This document shows, piece after piece, positions 9,533 through 17,758 of a stretch of DNA of 64,000 bases; the first letter of the stretch is position 1, and each line of letters starts with the position of its first letter. Origin of the DNA: Pseudomonas saponiphila (GTDB lineage: Bacteria; Pseudomonadota; Gammaproteobacteria; Pseudomonadales; Pseudomonadaceae); contig NZ_FNTJ01000002.1 of the NCBI RefSeq assembly GCF_900105185.1, forward strand, positions 682,001 through 746,000. Reading direction: 5' to 3'. The notes beneath the pieces were generated by a model. That model made no database searches, was not told the DNA's origin, and was given only the letters and a program-made list of their open reading frames with translations. Both the position numbers and the translations under genes were made by a program.

Positions 9533-10285
9533 TCAATAGATGCTGAACGGGAAGTACTTGTCGTTGATCTTCTTGTAGGTGCCGTCGGCCACGATTTCCT
9601 TCAGGGCGGCGTTCAGCTTCTCGCGCAGAGGATCTTTCTTGCGCACGGCAATCCCGATCTTGTCGCTTTCTACCATCGGCTCGCCCTTGAACTCATAAGG
9701 CTTGCCGGCGTCGCTCTTGAGCCACTCGTAGTTGACGTACTTGTCGGCCAGGATCGCGTCCAGGCGGCCGGAGGTCAGGTCCAGGTAGGCGTTTTCCTGG
9801 GTGTCGTAGAGCTTGATGGTGATGTCGTCGCCCAGGTTGTCTTCCAGCCAGGTGCCGGCCAGGGTCGCCCGTTGCGCGCCGATGATCTTGCCCTTGAGCG
9901 AGGCCTTGTCGGTCTTGAACTCGGTCTTGGCCTTGGGCGCGATGAACTGCAGCTTGTTGGAGTAGTACGGGTCGGTGAAGTCCACCGCCTGCTTGCGCTC
10001 GTCGGTGATCGACAGCGAAGAGATCAGGAAGTCGAATTTCTTCGCGTTCAGGGCCGGGATGATGCCGTCCCAGTCGGAGGTGACCACGGTGCATTCGACC
10101 TTCATCTTGGCGCACAGGGCGTCGCCGATGTCCTTGTCGAAGCCGACCACCTGGCCGCTGGCATCCTTGTTGTTGAACGGTGGGTAGGCGGCCTCGATCC
10201 CCATTTTCAGGGTCTCGGCGGCAGCGCTGGCGCTGAATGCCAGAGTGACGGCAGCGGCCAGGAGGATTTTCTTATAGCTCTGCAT
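9533..10285 (-). CDS. Periplasmic basic-amino-acid-binding protein, HisJ/LAO/AotJ type
   Basis: A 250-residue solute-binding protein, family 3. A signal peptide occupies about residues 1-23 (basic MQSYKK start, hydrophobic core, cleavage near SAAAE). The mature N-terminus reads KMGIEAAYPPFNNKD, and the two cysteines in ALCAKMKVEC match the conserved disulfide loop of LAO and HisJ. SSLSITDERKQAVDFTDPYY matches the ligand-binding segment of that group. It delivers the ligand to the two permeases encoded just downstream and is separated from the ATPase gene by only 13 bp. Confidence 0.93.
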   Translation of the reverse strand: MQSYKKILLAAAVTLAFSASAAAETLKMGIEAAYPPFNNKDASGQVVGFDKDIGDALCAKMKVECTVVTSDWDGIIPALNAKKFDFLISSLSITDERKQAVDFTDPYYSNKLQFIAPKAKTEFKTDKASLKGKIIGAQRATLAGTWLEDNLGDDITIKLYDTQENAYLDLTSGRLDAILADKYVNYEWLKSDAGKPYEFKGEPMVESDKIGIAVRKKDPLREKLNAALKEIVADGTYKKINDKYFPFSIY

Positions 10286-10298
10286 GCGTGTAGCTCCG

Positions 10299-11072
10299 TT
10301 AGCGGTTGCTGGACATGAATTGTTTGCAGCGTGCCGAAAGCGGGTTCTCGAAGACCTGCTGTGGCGATCCCTGCTCCTCGATCAGGCCCTGGTGAAGGAA
10401 CACCACTTCACTGGAAACCTGGCGGGCAAAGCTCATTTCATGGGTGACCAGCAGCATGGTACGGCCTTCTTCGGCCAGGGCGCGGATCACGTTGAGGACT
10501 TCCTGGACCATTTCCGGGTCCAGGGCCGAGGTCGGTTCGTCGAACAGGATGACCTTGGGCTGCATCGCCAGGGTGCGGGCGATGGCGGCGCGTTGCTGCT
10601 GGCCGCCGGACAGCTGGGCCGGGTAGGCGTGGCGCTTGTCGGCGATACCGACCTTGGCCAGCAGCGCCTCGGCCACTTCAGTGGCCTCGGCCTTGCTCTG
10701 GCCCAGCACCCGACGCGGCGCCTCGATGATGTTGTCGAGCACGCTCATGTGGGGCCAGAGATTGAAATTCTGGAACACGAAGCCGATTTCGCTGCGCAGG
10801 CGGTTGATCTGCTTGCCGTCGGCGGCCACCAGCTCGCCGTTTTTCGCGGCCTTGAGCTTGAGCTCTTCGCCGGCCACCAGGATCTGCCCCTGGTGCGGGT
10901 TTTCCAGCAGGTTGATGCAACGCAGGAAAGTGGATTTGCCGGAGCCGGAGGAACCCAGGATCGATATCACGTCACCGTCGCGTGCGGTCAGCGAAATACC
11001 CTTGAGTACCTCCTGAGAGCCGTAGCGTTTGTGCAAGTTGCGGATTTCAAGCGCGGGCGTGGCCTCAGCCAT
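10299..11072 (-). CDS. Amino-acid ABC transporter ATP-binding protein, HisP/AotP type
   Basis: A 257-residue cytoplasmic ATPase and first gene of the importer operon. Walker A is GSSGSGKST, the signature is LSGGQQQR, Walker B is VILFDEPTSALD and the switch histidine is in LLVTHEM. Putting the ATPase gene first, before the binding protein, differs from Salmonella hisJQMP and from P. aeruginosa aotJQMOP as I remember it. I saw no argR-like gene next to it. The promoter should lie between 11073 and 11200. Confidence 0.94.
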   Translation of the reverse strand: MAEATPALEIRNLHKRYGSQEVLKGISLTARDGDVISILGSSGSGKSTFLRCINLLENPHQGQILVAGEELKLKAAKNGELVAADGKQINRLRSEIGFVFQNFNLWPHMSVLDNIIEAPRRVLGQSKAEATEVAEALLAKVGIADKRHAYPAQLSGGQQQRAAIARTLAMQPKVILFDEPTSALDPEMVQEVLNVIRALAEEGRTMLLVTHEMSFARQVSSEVVFLHQGLIEEQGSPQQVFENPLSARCKQFMSSNR

Positions 11073-11529
11073 GTGCGGTCCTCATAGAGTTCATTGTGCT
11101 CCTGCTGTTGGCGGCCTTCCTGGCGAGGCGCCAAGCTAGCATAGGGTTCCAAGCGCAGCCAACAGCGCTACCGGAGGTAAACAGACGGCGTGTGGCAGGT
11201 TGTCGCATCAGCACAGAAGACTGTCGCCCCATCAACAACCGAACGCCCGTTTGAACCCGGAATCCGCCTGGAATCCGGTAGGTGTCGCGTAAAAAAAGGC
11301 GCGATGGTGCCAGCTTTGGCCGGGTGTTGGAAGGGTTAACGGGCCAAAGGTCATGGATCTGCCCTCTAATTGTGCATCGAGCACTTTCGGGGTGTGTTTC
11401 TGGTGCGCGGTTTCGTCCTACAAAGTGAGTCGGCCAGTAACGAAATGGCGAAATGCCATTGAACTCAATGACTTGAGATTCCCGCCGGTCGGTTCGCCAA
11501 GCCTTGTTCCCCGGGACTCTGTAACATTT
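11073..11529. other. divergent intergenic region between ABC importer and gabP-like gene
   Basis: This stretch holds the importer promoter (leftward) and most of the long upstream region of the permease gene (rightward). Open frames continuing upstream of the permease start lack family similarity and are not called. Apart from the sigma-54-like site just beyond it, I see no strong motif. Confidence 0.5.
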
Positions 11530-11545
11530 TGGCGCAAATCTTGCG
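11530..11545 (+). promoter_or_regulatory. sigma-54-type promoter before gabP-like permease
   Basis: TGGCGCAAATCTTGCG keeps the GG (-24) and GC (-12) with consensus spacing and TTGC at the -12 element; consensus is TGGCACG-N4-TTGCW. It deviates at three weaker positions. It lies 92 bp before the ATG, with predicted transcription starting near 11557. It fits nitrogen-regulated amino-acid uptake, since ntrB-ntrC is in the same window. No clear activator site was found upstream. Confidence 0.55.
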
Positions 11546-11637
11546 TGCGAAATAAAGAACGCCCCGTTGAATTCTTTTTACGAGAACGAATGCCGACCGG
11601 GTGGAGTGACTCTTTTTTCGTTGCAAAGGTGCTTTTC

Positions 11638-13029
11638 ATGAGCGGTACGCAACTCTCCAATGACCTCGAACAGGGGCTCAAACCACGGCATGTGACCATG
11701 CTGTCGATTGCCGGCGTGATCGGCGCGGGTCTCTTCGTCGGCTCCGGCCACGCCATCGCCGAAGCCGGCCCGGCCGTTCTCCTGGCCTATGCCGCTGCCG
11801 GCACCCTGGTGGTGCTGGTCATGCGCATGCTGGCGGAAATGGCCGTCGCCTCGCCGGACACCGGATCGTTTTCGACCTACGCCGATCGGGCCATCGGCCA
11901 CTGGGCCGGCTTCACCATCGGCTGGCTGTACTGGTGGTTCTGGGTGTTGGTGATCCCGCTGGAGGCCAACGCCGCCGCGACCATCCTGCATGCCTGGTTC
12001 CCCAACGTGGCGATCTGGGTCTTCACCCTGGTGATCACCCTGCTGTTGACCGCCACCAACCTGTTCAGCGTGAAGAACTATGGCGAGTTCGAGTTCTGGT
12101 TCGCCCTGATCAAGGTAGTGGCCATCATCGGTTTCGTGATCCTTGGCCTGGCGGCCATTTGCGGCTTGCTGCCCAATAGTCAGGTCAGCGGTGTCTCGCA
12201 CCTGGTGGACACCCAGGGCTTCATGCCCAATGGCCTGGGCGCGGTGTTGGCGGCCATGCTGACCACCATGTTCTCCTTCATGGGCACCGAGATCGTCACC
12301 ATCGCCGCGGCGGAATCCCACAACCCGGGCAAGCAGATCTCCAAGGCCACCAACTCGGTGATCTGGCGGATCGGCCTGTTCTACCTGGTGTCGATCTTCA
12401 TCGTCGTGGCCCTGGTGCCGTGGAACGACCCGAGCCTGGCCCAGGTCGGTTCCTACCAGACCGTGCTTGACCGCATGGGCATCCCCAACGCCAAGCTGAT
12501 CGTCGATCTGGTGGTACTGGTGGCGGTGACCAGCTGCCTGAACTCGGCGCTCTACACCGCCTCGCGCATGCTGTTCTCCCTGGGCAAGCGTGGCGACGCC
12601 CCGGCCGCGGCCAAGCGCACCAACGCCAGCGGCACGCCTTACTGGGCGGTGATCCTGTCCACCGCGGCGGCCTTCCTGGCAGTGTTCGCCAACTATGTGG
12701 CTCCGGCAGCGGTGTTCGAGTTCCTGCTGGCCAGTTCCGGTGCCATCGCCTTGCTGGTGTATCTGGTGATTGCCGTGTCGCAACTGCGCATGCGCCAGAA
12801 GCGCGTGGCCGCTGGCGAGAAGATCGCCTTCCGCATGTGGCTGTTCCCGGGCCTGACCTACGCGGTGATCGTGTTCATCGTGGCGATCCTGGGCATCATG
12901 CTGTTCCAGGAAGAGCACCGGGTGGAGATCCTCGCCACCGGCCTGCTGAGCATCCTGGTGATTGCCGCCGGCCTGCTGGTGGCCCGTCGGCGCCAGATCG
13001 AGGGTAAGGCGGCCCTGGTACTGAACTGA
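11638..13029 (+). CDS. gabP: Amino-acid/GABA permease (APC superfamily, GabP-like)
   Basis: A 463-residue inner-membrane transporter of the amino acid-polyamine-organocation family; E. coli GabP is of similar length. The N-terminus LKPRHVTMLSIAGVIGAGLF is the hallmark of AAT-family permeases, and about 12 hydrophobic helices follow. FSFMGTEIVTIAAAES in helix 6 and the following NPGKQI are typical of the GABA/proline/aromatic permeases. ATG 11638 was chosen because a 95-codon upstream extension has no similarity. A terminator follows. The GABA assignment is from overall resemblance; another amino acid is possible. Confidence 0.85.
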   Translation: MSGTQLSNDLEQGLKPRHVTMLSIAGVIGAGLFVGSGHAIAEAGPAVLLAYAAAGTLVVLVMRMLAEMAVASPDTGSFSTYADRAIGHWAGFTIGWLYWWFWVLVIPLEANAAATILHAWFPNVAIWVFTLVITLLLTATNLFSVKNYGEFEFWFALIKVVAIIGFVILGLAAICGLLPNSQVSGVSHLVDTQGFMPNGLGAVLAAMLTTMFSFMGTEIVTIAAAESHNPGKQISKATNSVIWRIGLFYLVSIFIVVALVPWNDPSLAQVGSYQTVLDRMGIPNAKLIVDLVVLVAVTSCLNSALYTASRMLFSLGKRGDAPAAAKRTNASGTPYWAVILSTAAAFLAVFANYVAPAAVFEFLLASSGAIALLVYLVIAVSQLRMRQKRVAAGEKIAFRMWLFPGLTYAVIVFIVAILGIMLFQEEHRVEILATGLLSILVIAAGLLVARRRQIEGKAALVLN

Positions 13030-13050
13030 CGGTTTGACGCTTTGCCATAC

Positions 13051-13087
13051 AAAAAGGCCGCCGTCAGCATTGACCGCGGCCTTTTTT
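13051..13087 (+). terminator. rho-independent terminator of gabP-like gene
   Basis: AAAAAGGCCGC and GCGGCCTTTTTT form an 11-bp stem with a 14-base loop, ending in six Ts, 21 bp after the stop codon. Confidence 0.9.
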
Positions 13088-13415
13088 ATCGGATTTGTGA
13101 ATTGTTACCTGGCGTTTCGTGGACAGCCCGCTGGTGAAATAGTAGCCTGCGCGCTCTTCGATAAGAGCTCTTGCGTGCCTGCGTGAGAGGAGCTATGGAA
13201 TAGCGCTGTCATGTCAGGGATTGAACGCTTGTCGGAACTCCGAATCCGTCTTCCGCTTCCCACCCCCCTGATCCATCCGCGCCGACCCATGCTCCTGATT
13301 GTCCGCACTTGCCTACGGCATGGCTGACGGTCCCGGCTCGAAGAATGAGCATTCAGGGTCCAATGGCGATCGCCCGGTCGTTGGTTCCTCAAAATGGGGC
13401 GGCAAGGAGACGCGC
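13088..13415. other. intergenic region, no gene seen
   Basis: About 330 bp between the gabP terminator and a small membrane-protein gene. It contains the promoter of the latter, but I recognise no clear -35/-10 pair, no operator and no reading frame with a supported start. Confidence 0.4.
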
Positions 13416-13736
13416 ATGGCGTTCACTAAAATCATCTTCAAAAACCCGAACACCGGAGCCATCAAGGAAGCGCCAGTTGGTTTCTCCTGGACCGTGTTCT
13501 TCTTCGGTTTCATCCCGGCCCTGTTCCGCGCTGACTGGAAATGGGCGGCCATCATGTTCCTGCTGTCGATGTTCACTTTCGGCCTGAGCAACCTGGTGTT
13601 CATGTTCATGTACAACAAGCTGTACGTGCGCGACCTGATCGGCGCAGGCTTCAAGGCCCAGTCCATCGCCAGCGGCGACCTGAACTTCGCCAGCTCGCGC
13701 ATCGGCATGGAAATCCCTCGGCTGGAAGCGGCCTGA
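13416..13736 (+). CDS. Small two-helix membrane protein (HrgC/DUF2628-like)
   Basis: A 106-residue protein beginning at ATG 13416 behind AAGGAGA. Two hydrophobic segments are separated by a short charged loop: residues ~22-40 (GFSWTVFFFGFIPALF) and ~43-65. The loop ADWKW and the pattern GFSW-FFFGFIPALFR resemble small proteins annotated as HrgC or DUF2628. No catalytic motif is visible. It is monocistronic, bounded by its own terminator. Function unknown. Confidence 0.8.
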   Translation: MAFTKIIFKNPNTGAIKEAPVGFSWTVFFFGFIPALFRADWKWAAIMFLLSMFTFGLSNLVFMFMYNKLYVRDLIGAGFKAQSIASGDLNFASSRIGMEIPRLEAA

Positions 13737-13765
13737 GTCTCGGCCCGGCTTTTTCAGCGTGAAAC

Positions 13766-13802
13766 AAAAAGGGCGCATTCATTGCTGAATGCGCCCTTTT
13801 TT
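13766..13802. terminator. bidirectional terminator
   Basis: A run of five As, GGGCGCATTCA, loop TTGC, TGAATGCGCCC and six Ts. It can stop transcripts of the membrane-protein gene (rightward) and of the convergent gene at 13819-14229 (leftward). Confidence 0.92.
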
Positions 13803-13818
13803 CATGCCCGCGCGCGGC

Positions 13819-14229
13819 TCAGCCCTGGTTGCTGAACAGCGCCTGGGACGCGGCCATGTAGTCGTTGCGGAAGGCTTCGGACTCGATCCACTCCAGCGCT
13901 GCCGCCTCGTCGGCCTCGGTGGACCAGTTGCGGTACTCGATCAGCGCCGCAAGGATGAAGTCCGTGGCGCCTTCGTCGCCCTCCTGCTCATACACCAGCT
14001 CCAGCAACGGGTCCGAGAGGAACACCGTGCACATGGCCTGCAGGCTGGTTTTCTCGGCGTCGCGCATTTTCACGAACAGCTCGGTCAGGTCCACCGACTC
14101 GAAGTCGATGCGGCTGTCGTTGGGGTCCAGTTCCAGCTCCGAGGTGGGAGCGGTGCGCTTGGCGCGGTTTTGCTTGGCCTTGGTTTTCGCCCGCTGGGCC
14201 CTTTTGTGTTGCTTGTTCGCAGATGCCAT
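13819..14229 (-). CDS. Conserved hypothetical protein with basic N-terminal tail
   Basis: A 136-residue protein I cannot assign to a characterised family. Residues 1-30 are rich in Lys/Arg (KQHKRAQRAKTKAKQNRAKR) and could bind nucleic acid. Residues 35-136 are acidic and probably helical, with many Glu, Asp, Leu and Ala. There is no signal peptide or membrane segment. It ends at the shared bidirectional terminator. Confidence 0.75.
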   Translation of the reverse strand: MASANKQHKRAQRAKTKAKQNRAKRTAPTSELELDPNDSRIDFESVDLTELFVKMRDAEKTSLQAMCTVFLSDPLLELVYEQEGDEGATDFILAALIEYRNWSTEADEAAALEWIESEAFRNDYMAASQALFSNQG

Positions 14230-14354
14230 GGGCGCCTTACCTTGATGCTGGGAGGTGTATCGCGTGGGTCGCCGGCCAGCGGCGACCTTTTCAGGCGGCC
14301 AAGGATGCCAGCAAATCGAGGCTGGAGCACCTGCCGCCGGGCAAGCGGGGCGGC

Positions 14355-15323
14355 TCAGGCGCGCGGTACTACCCGTCCCGGGCAGCTGGTGTCGAGTTCG
14401 CCGTGGCGCAGCCAGCCCAGGATGATGGGCCAGAGCCGGGTGTCGAAACGGCTATGGAAAAAGGCGAAATGCCCGACCTCGGTTTCGCCGATATCCTGCG
14501 GGGCGATGCGCAAGTGGGTGCGCGGACTGTTACTGAAGTAAGCCAGCAGGCGCTCGATGGCCGCCACCGTGCCGAAGGGGTCGTCGCTGAGGCTGATGGC
14601 GAGTACGGCGGCGCTGACCCGGGCGAAGGGCTGGCCATTGCGCTTTGCGGCGAGCCTGCGGCCGCTGGGTCGACCTTCATAGCGTGGGTGCGGGGTGGCC
14701 CAGTCGCGGACCACGCCGGCGGGTGTGTCCTCCATCCAGCCCAGGCGCTTGCCGGGGAAGTAGCCATACAGGCGGGTCAGCAGGGGCATCAGCACGTGCC
14801 ATTTGCCCAGCATGCGCCAGCGCAGCCCGGGCGCGTAGTCGCGCCAGTAGGCGAACTGCGCGCCCATGGTCGCCACGCGGCGGATCGCCCCGGCGGAGGC
14901 TGCCAGGCCCACGGCGCAGCCGCCGAAGCTGTGGCCCACCACATCGATCGGCTGCCCGGGAAATTCGCGCCGGGCCCGTTGCAGCATGGCTTCGAAATCC
15001 AGCGCGCCCCAATCCGACCAGGACGCCTTGAGCCCCTTGAGCGAGGCCGGACGCGACTCGCCGATGCCGCGATAGTCATAGGTCATCACATCGAAGCCAT
15101 TGGCGAACAGGTAGTCGGCGAAGCGCAAGTAGTAGCGGCAGCGCACCGAGGTGGCGGCGTTGATGATCACCACCGGCCTGCTCGGATCGGCTTGCGGGTG
15201 ACGCCAGGCAAAACCGCCAAGCACAAAGCCATCCGCCGCTGGTTCGCTGAAGGTTTCGCTGGGGCCTGGGCGGGCAGCGGCGAGGCGGGTGGCAGGCAGG
15301 TCGGGAGGAGACAGCAGGGACAT
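14355..15323 (-). CDS. Alpha/beta hydrolase
   Basis: A 322-residue serine hydrolase. The nucleophile elbow GHSFGG (VVGHSFGGCAVG) lies near residue 135, and YDYRGIGESRP precedes it, as usual in this fold. A likely acid is in LSDDPFGT and a likely base in EVGHFAFF near the C-terminus. ATG 15323 has AGGAA about 8 bases upstream; a 14-codon longer reading also exists. No signal peptide is seen. The substrate is unknown; esterase or thioesterase activity is a family-level guess. Confidence 0.82.
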   Translation of the reverse strand: MSLLSPPDLPATRLAAARPGPSETFSEPAADGFVLGGFAWRHPQADPSRPVVIINAATSVRCRYYLRFADYLFANGFDVMTYDYRGIGESRPASLKGLKASWSDWGALDFEAMLQRARREFPGQPIDVVGHSFGGCAVGLAASAGAIRRVATMGAQFAYWRDYAPGLRWRMLGKWHVLMPLLTRLYGYFPGKRLGWMEDTPAGVVRDWATPHPRYEGRPSGRRLAAKRNGQPFARVSAAVLAISLSDDPFGTVAAIERLLAYFSNSPRTHLRIAPQDIGETEVGHFAFFHSRFDTRLWPIILGWLRHGELDTSCPGRVVPRA

Positions 15324-15371
15324 GGGCGCTTGTTCCTGGGCGGCTGCACCGTGCCGGATTGGCATCCGGCA

Positions 15372-15701
15372 TCAGCGATGTTTTTTTTGTGCGCCCATTA
15401 ATACCCGGCCGATCCACAGCGCGGCAACGGCCAGTGCACCCAGCAACAGGGTGCCGGCGCCTTGCCAGAGCAGCTCGAAATAGAACTGGGTGGGCTGTTG
15501 TACCAGGCTGTAGGCGAGTTTCGGTCCGGCGCGGTTACGGGTGACGATCAGGCCGTCCAATACCGCGCTGACCAGCGTCCAGCCCAACAGGGTCGTTGCT
15601 GCCAGCAGCACGCCGCCGAACAGCAGGAATATCCAGGCGCCCCTGCCGGTCTTTGCGGGCGCGGGGTGGGGCAGGCGTACCCGGGTTCTTTTCTGGTTCA
15701 C
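15372..15701 (-). CDS. Small membrane protein of unknown function
   Basis: A 109-residue protein read from GTG 15701, which has AAGGA at suitable spacing; no ATG in frame is better placed. It has a basic N-terminus followed by two hydrophobic segments: GAWIFLLFGGVLLAATTLLG and GAGTLLLGALAVAALWIG. A short basic tail ends it. The 48-bp gap to the alpha/beta hydrolase, same strand, suggests co-transcription. Unrecognised family. Confidence 0.65.
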   Translation of the reverse strand: MNQKRTRVRLPHPAPAKTGRGAWIFLLFGGVLLAATTLLGWTLVSAVLDGLIVTRNRAGPKLAYSLVQQPTQFYFELLWQGAGTLLLGALAVAALWIGRVLMGAQKKHR

Positions 15702-15823
15702 GCGAGCAGGTCCTTGGCAGTCGAATGGGCGCGAGCTCGCAACTTTACTCCGATGCGCTGCCATGGGAATAATCCGGACCCGGTCGAAGCCGGGTATCCC
15801 TGGACGTCGATGGAGCCTTGAGC

Positions 15824-16144
15824 ATGGAAGTGAAGCAACAGATGAGCCCGGAACAATGCCAGGGCATGGAAGATATCCGCCGGGAAATCGACACCCTGGA
15901 TCGGGCGGTCATTGTCCTGCTGGGCGCGCGTTTCAAGTACGTGCTGGCGGCGTCGAAGTTCAAGACCTCGGCGGCCACCGTGCGCGCCGAGGAGCGCTTC
16001 AAGGCGATGCTCGCCACCCGCCGCCAATGGGCCGAGGCCGAAGGGCTGAGCGCGGATGCCATCGAGAAGCTGTACAGCGATTTGGTGCAGCATTTCATTG
16101 CCGAGGAGATGAAGCATTGGCAGGCGGCGCAGGCGCCCGCTTGA
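15824..16144 (+). CDS. Isochorismate pyruvate lyase / chorismate mutase family protein (PchB-like, AroQ fold)
   Basis: A 106-residue, all-helical protein strongly resembling PchB, which splits isochorismate into salicylate and pyruvate. Against PchB as I remember it, Arg14, Arg31 and Lys42 correspond to Arg19, Arg36 and Lys47 here. The position of PchB Gln90 is Glu95 (IAEEMKHW). ATG 15824 follows GGAG at proper spacing; an in-frame TTG six bases earlier is less likely. It stands alone, with no pchA, pchD or siderophore genes nearby, so a role in pyochelin synthesis is not supported. Chorismate mutase activity is an alternative. Confidence 0.85.
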   Translation: MEVKQQMSPEQCQGMEDIRREIDTLDRAVIVLLGARFKYVLAASKFKTSAATVRAEERFKAMLATRRQWAEAEGLSADAIEKLYSDLVQHFIAEEMKHWQAAQAPA

Positions 16145-16248
16145 GTTTGTAGGCCGGCGTTCGGCGTTGATCGGATTGGGCTGTGCTCCTGATCTGGGGC
16201 GGCGTGGGTATGCTGGCGACCTTTTTCGATCGATCAGGAACCGCAACC

Positions 16249-16830
16249 ATGCAATTTCGCTCATGGACAGGGCTGGCGCTGGCAGCGCTATTGGCAGCGA
16301 CCGGGCAGGTACAGGCGAGCGAGCCTTCCTCGGTGTATCTGCGTTGCAGCATGACCCCCGAGCAGTACGCCAAGGCCATGGCTGCGCCGCCACGCCCGGC
16401 GATCTCCTACAGCGATTGGCAGAAGTGGTTCGACAGCAAGGACATGTACGGCTCGGCCCGGGTCGATGCCGAGTGGTTGCAGGACTCCGGTGCGAAGAGC
16501 CTGCAGGAAGTGGCGCAGATGTGGACGGGAGCGGGCGGCACTTCTCGCTATGACCCACAGACCGGCCGCTGGCAGTTCGCCCTGCTGGAGTTCACCGACA
16601 ACTATGGCGAGATGATCCAGCTGCTGGCGCCGCTGCGCAGCGTCGCCCCTTACTGCCAGCCCGATTCCGACAGTTTCCTGCTGATCTATTCCTACATCTG
16701 GGGCGATGGCGATAACGCCTACCTGACCCTCGACAAGCAGCGCAGCCGATTTGCCGATAAGCCCACCAAGGCCCAGCGTGCCGAGGCCGATGCGGCGCTC
16801 AAGGTGTTGATGGACGCCAGTTCGCAGTGA
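16249..16830 (+). CDS. Secreted hypothetical protein
   Basis: A 193-residue protein with a classical signal peptide, residues 1-23 (LALAALLAATGQVQAS, cleavage near QAS-E). The ATG at 16249 is preceded by AGGA. The mature part has three cysteines (LRCSMTP, PYCQPD and no obvious third partner nearby), many aromatic residues and no membrane helix, so it is probably periplasmic. A PSVYLRCSMTPEQY segment suggests a small conserved Pseudomonas family, but I do not recognise a function. Confidence 0.75.
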   Translation: MQFRSWTGLALAALLAATGQVQASEPSSVYLRCSMTPEQYAKAMAAPPRPAISYSDWQKWFDSKDMYGSARVDAEWLQDSGAKSLQEVAQMWTGAGGTSRYDPQTGRWQFALLEFTDNYGEMIQLLAPLRSVAPYCQPDSDSFLLIYSYIWGDGDNAYLTLDKQRSRFADKPTKAQRAEADAALKVLMDASSQ

Positions 16831-17011
16831 CGAAGTGACTGGGCGGGCAAGGTATCCGAGTTGGCGAGCCTAGATTCCTTTGGTTAAAGGCTTCACGCCG
16901 AATCGATCTAAACCGCTCTCTGTCGCGGCATACACTGAAAACAGGAGCTGCAAGCGCAAGGCCGCTTGCCTGAGAGAGGCTGGTCATTCAGAGACAGTAG
17001 GGGAGACCCAG

Positions 17012-17046
17012 TCACCGCCATCCTGGGGCTGAAGATATGGCGGTGA
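17012..17046 (+). promoter_or_regulatory. hairpin in presumed 5' UTR of 17089 gene
   Basis: A perfect 10-bp stem (TCACCGCCAT / ATGGCGGTGA) with a 15-base loop CCTGGGGCTGAAGAT, ending 42 bases before the start codon. There is no T-run, so it is not a standard terminator. It may stabilise the mRNA or bind a protein. Confidence 0.4.
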
Positions 17047-17088
17047 TGTTCTGTTCACCGGTTCGAGACGAACCCGGGAGTGGTCATC

Positions 17089-17547
17089 ATGAAATCCTTT
17101 CCTGTGAGTGTCATATCCGGCGTTGTGGCGGTGTTGTTGTCAGTGACGCCACTTGGCCTGCAGTCCGCCAGCATCAGCAGCGAGCCGATCGATCCGGCCG
17201 GCGTGCAGTTGGAGCCGCAACAGCAGAATGGCATCACCTATCTTTGCGGCGGTATCGGCCTGGACGAGTCGCGGGCTATCCAGCTGGTCAAGGGTTACAA
17301 CCTGCACATGATCTTTTCCGTGGGACCGCAAAACCAATACACCTCGGATATCGATGTGGCGATTCAGAACCTGCAAGGGCGGTCGGTGCTGAACCTGAAC
17401 CAGGTGGGCCCGTTCGTCTATGTGCAGTTGCCGGCCGGAAAATACCAGGTCGTCACCACTCGCAACGGGCATGCGCAACACAGCATGGTCGATACGCGAA
17501 TGGCTGCCACGCGTGACCTCAACCTTCACTGGAGTGACGCCTACTGA
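17089..17547 (+). CDS. Exported hypothetical protein, beta-rich
   Basis: A 152-residue protein with an N-terminal signal sequence (SVISGVVAVLLSVTPLG, residues 5-24). The mature part is beta-rich. LPAGKYQVVTTRNG near residue 115 resembles the core of carboxypeptidase-regulatory or PEGA-like beta-sandwich domains. ATG 17089 has GGGAG upstream; an in-frame GTG nine bases earlier is possible. Monocistronic with its own terminator. Function not recognised. Confidence 0.75.
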   Translation: MKSFPVSVISGVVAVLLSVTPLGLQSASISSEPIDPAGVQLEPQQQNGITYLCGGIGLDESRAIQLVKGYNLHMIFSVGPQNQYTSDIDVAIQNLQGRSVLNLNQVGPFVYVQLPAGKYQVVTTRNGHAQHSMVDTRMAATRDLNLHWSDAY

Positions 17548-17608
17548 GTGAAGGCAGGGGTGTTGCCCGGCGTTGAGCGGGGACAATGCCCAATTCCAGG
17601 CCTGAAAG

Positions 17609-17637
17609 ACCCTGGATCGAATGATCCAGGGTTTTTT
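17609..17637 (+). terminator. rho-independent terminator
   Basis: ACCCTGGATC, loop GAAT, GATCCAGGGT and a run of Ts, 62 bp after the upstream stop codon. Confidence 0.9.
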
Positions 17638-17758
17638 CTATTGGCGGGCAGAAAAGGGGGGGCATGCGCTGGTCCGTTGCAGGGGATTCACATCATTTCC
17701 ACACGGGCAGCGCCATCATGCACCACCGCATGCCGCGAGCCTGAAAGGCGATCCGAAT

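Noticed and set aside
11353..11637. N-terminal extension of the gabP-like protein
   Set aside because: 95 codons without similarity to any permease; the sigma-54-like promoter lies within it.
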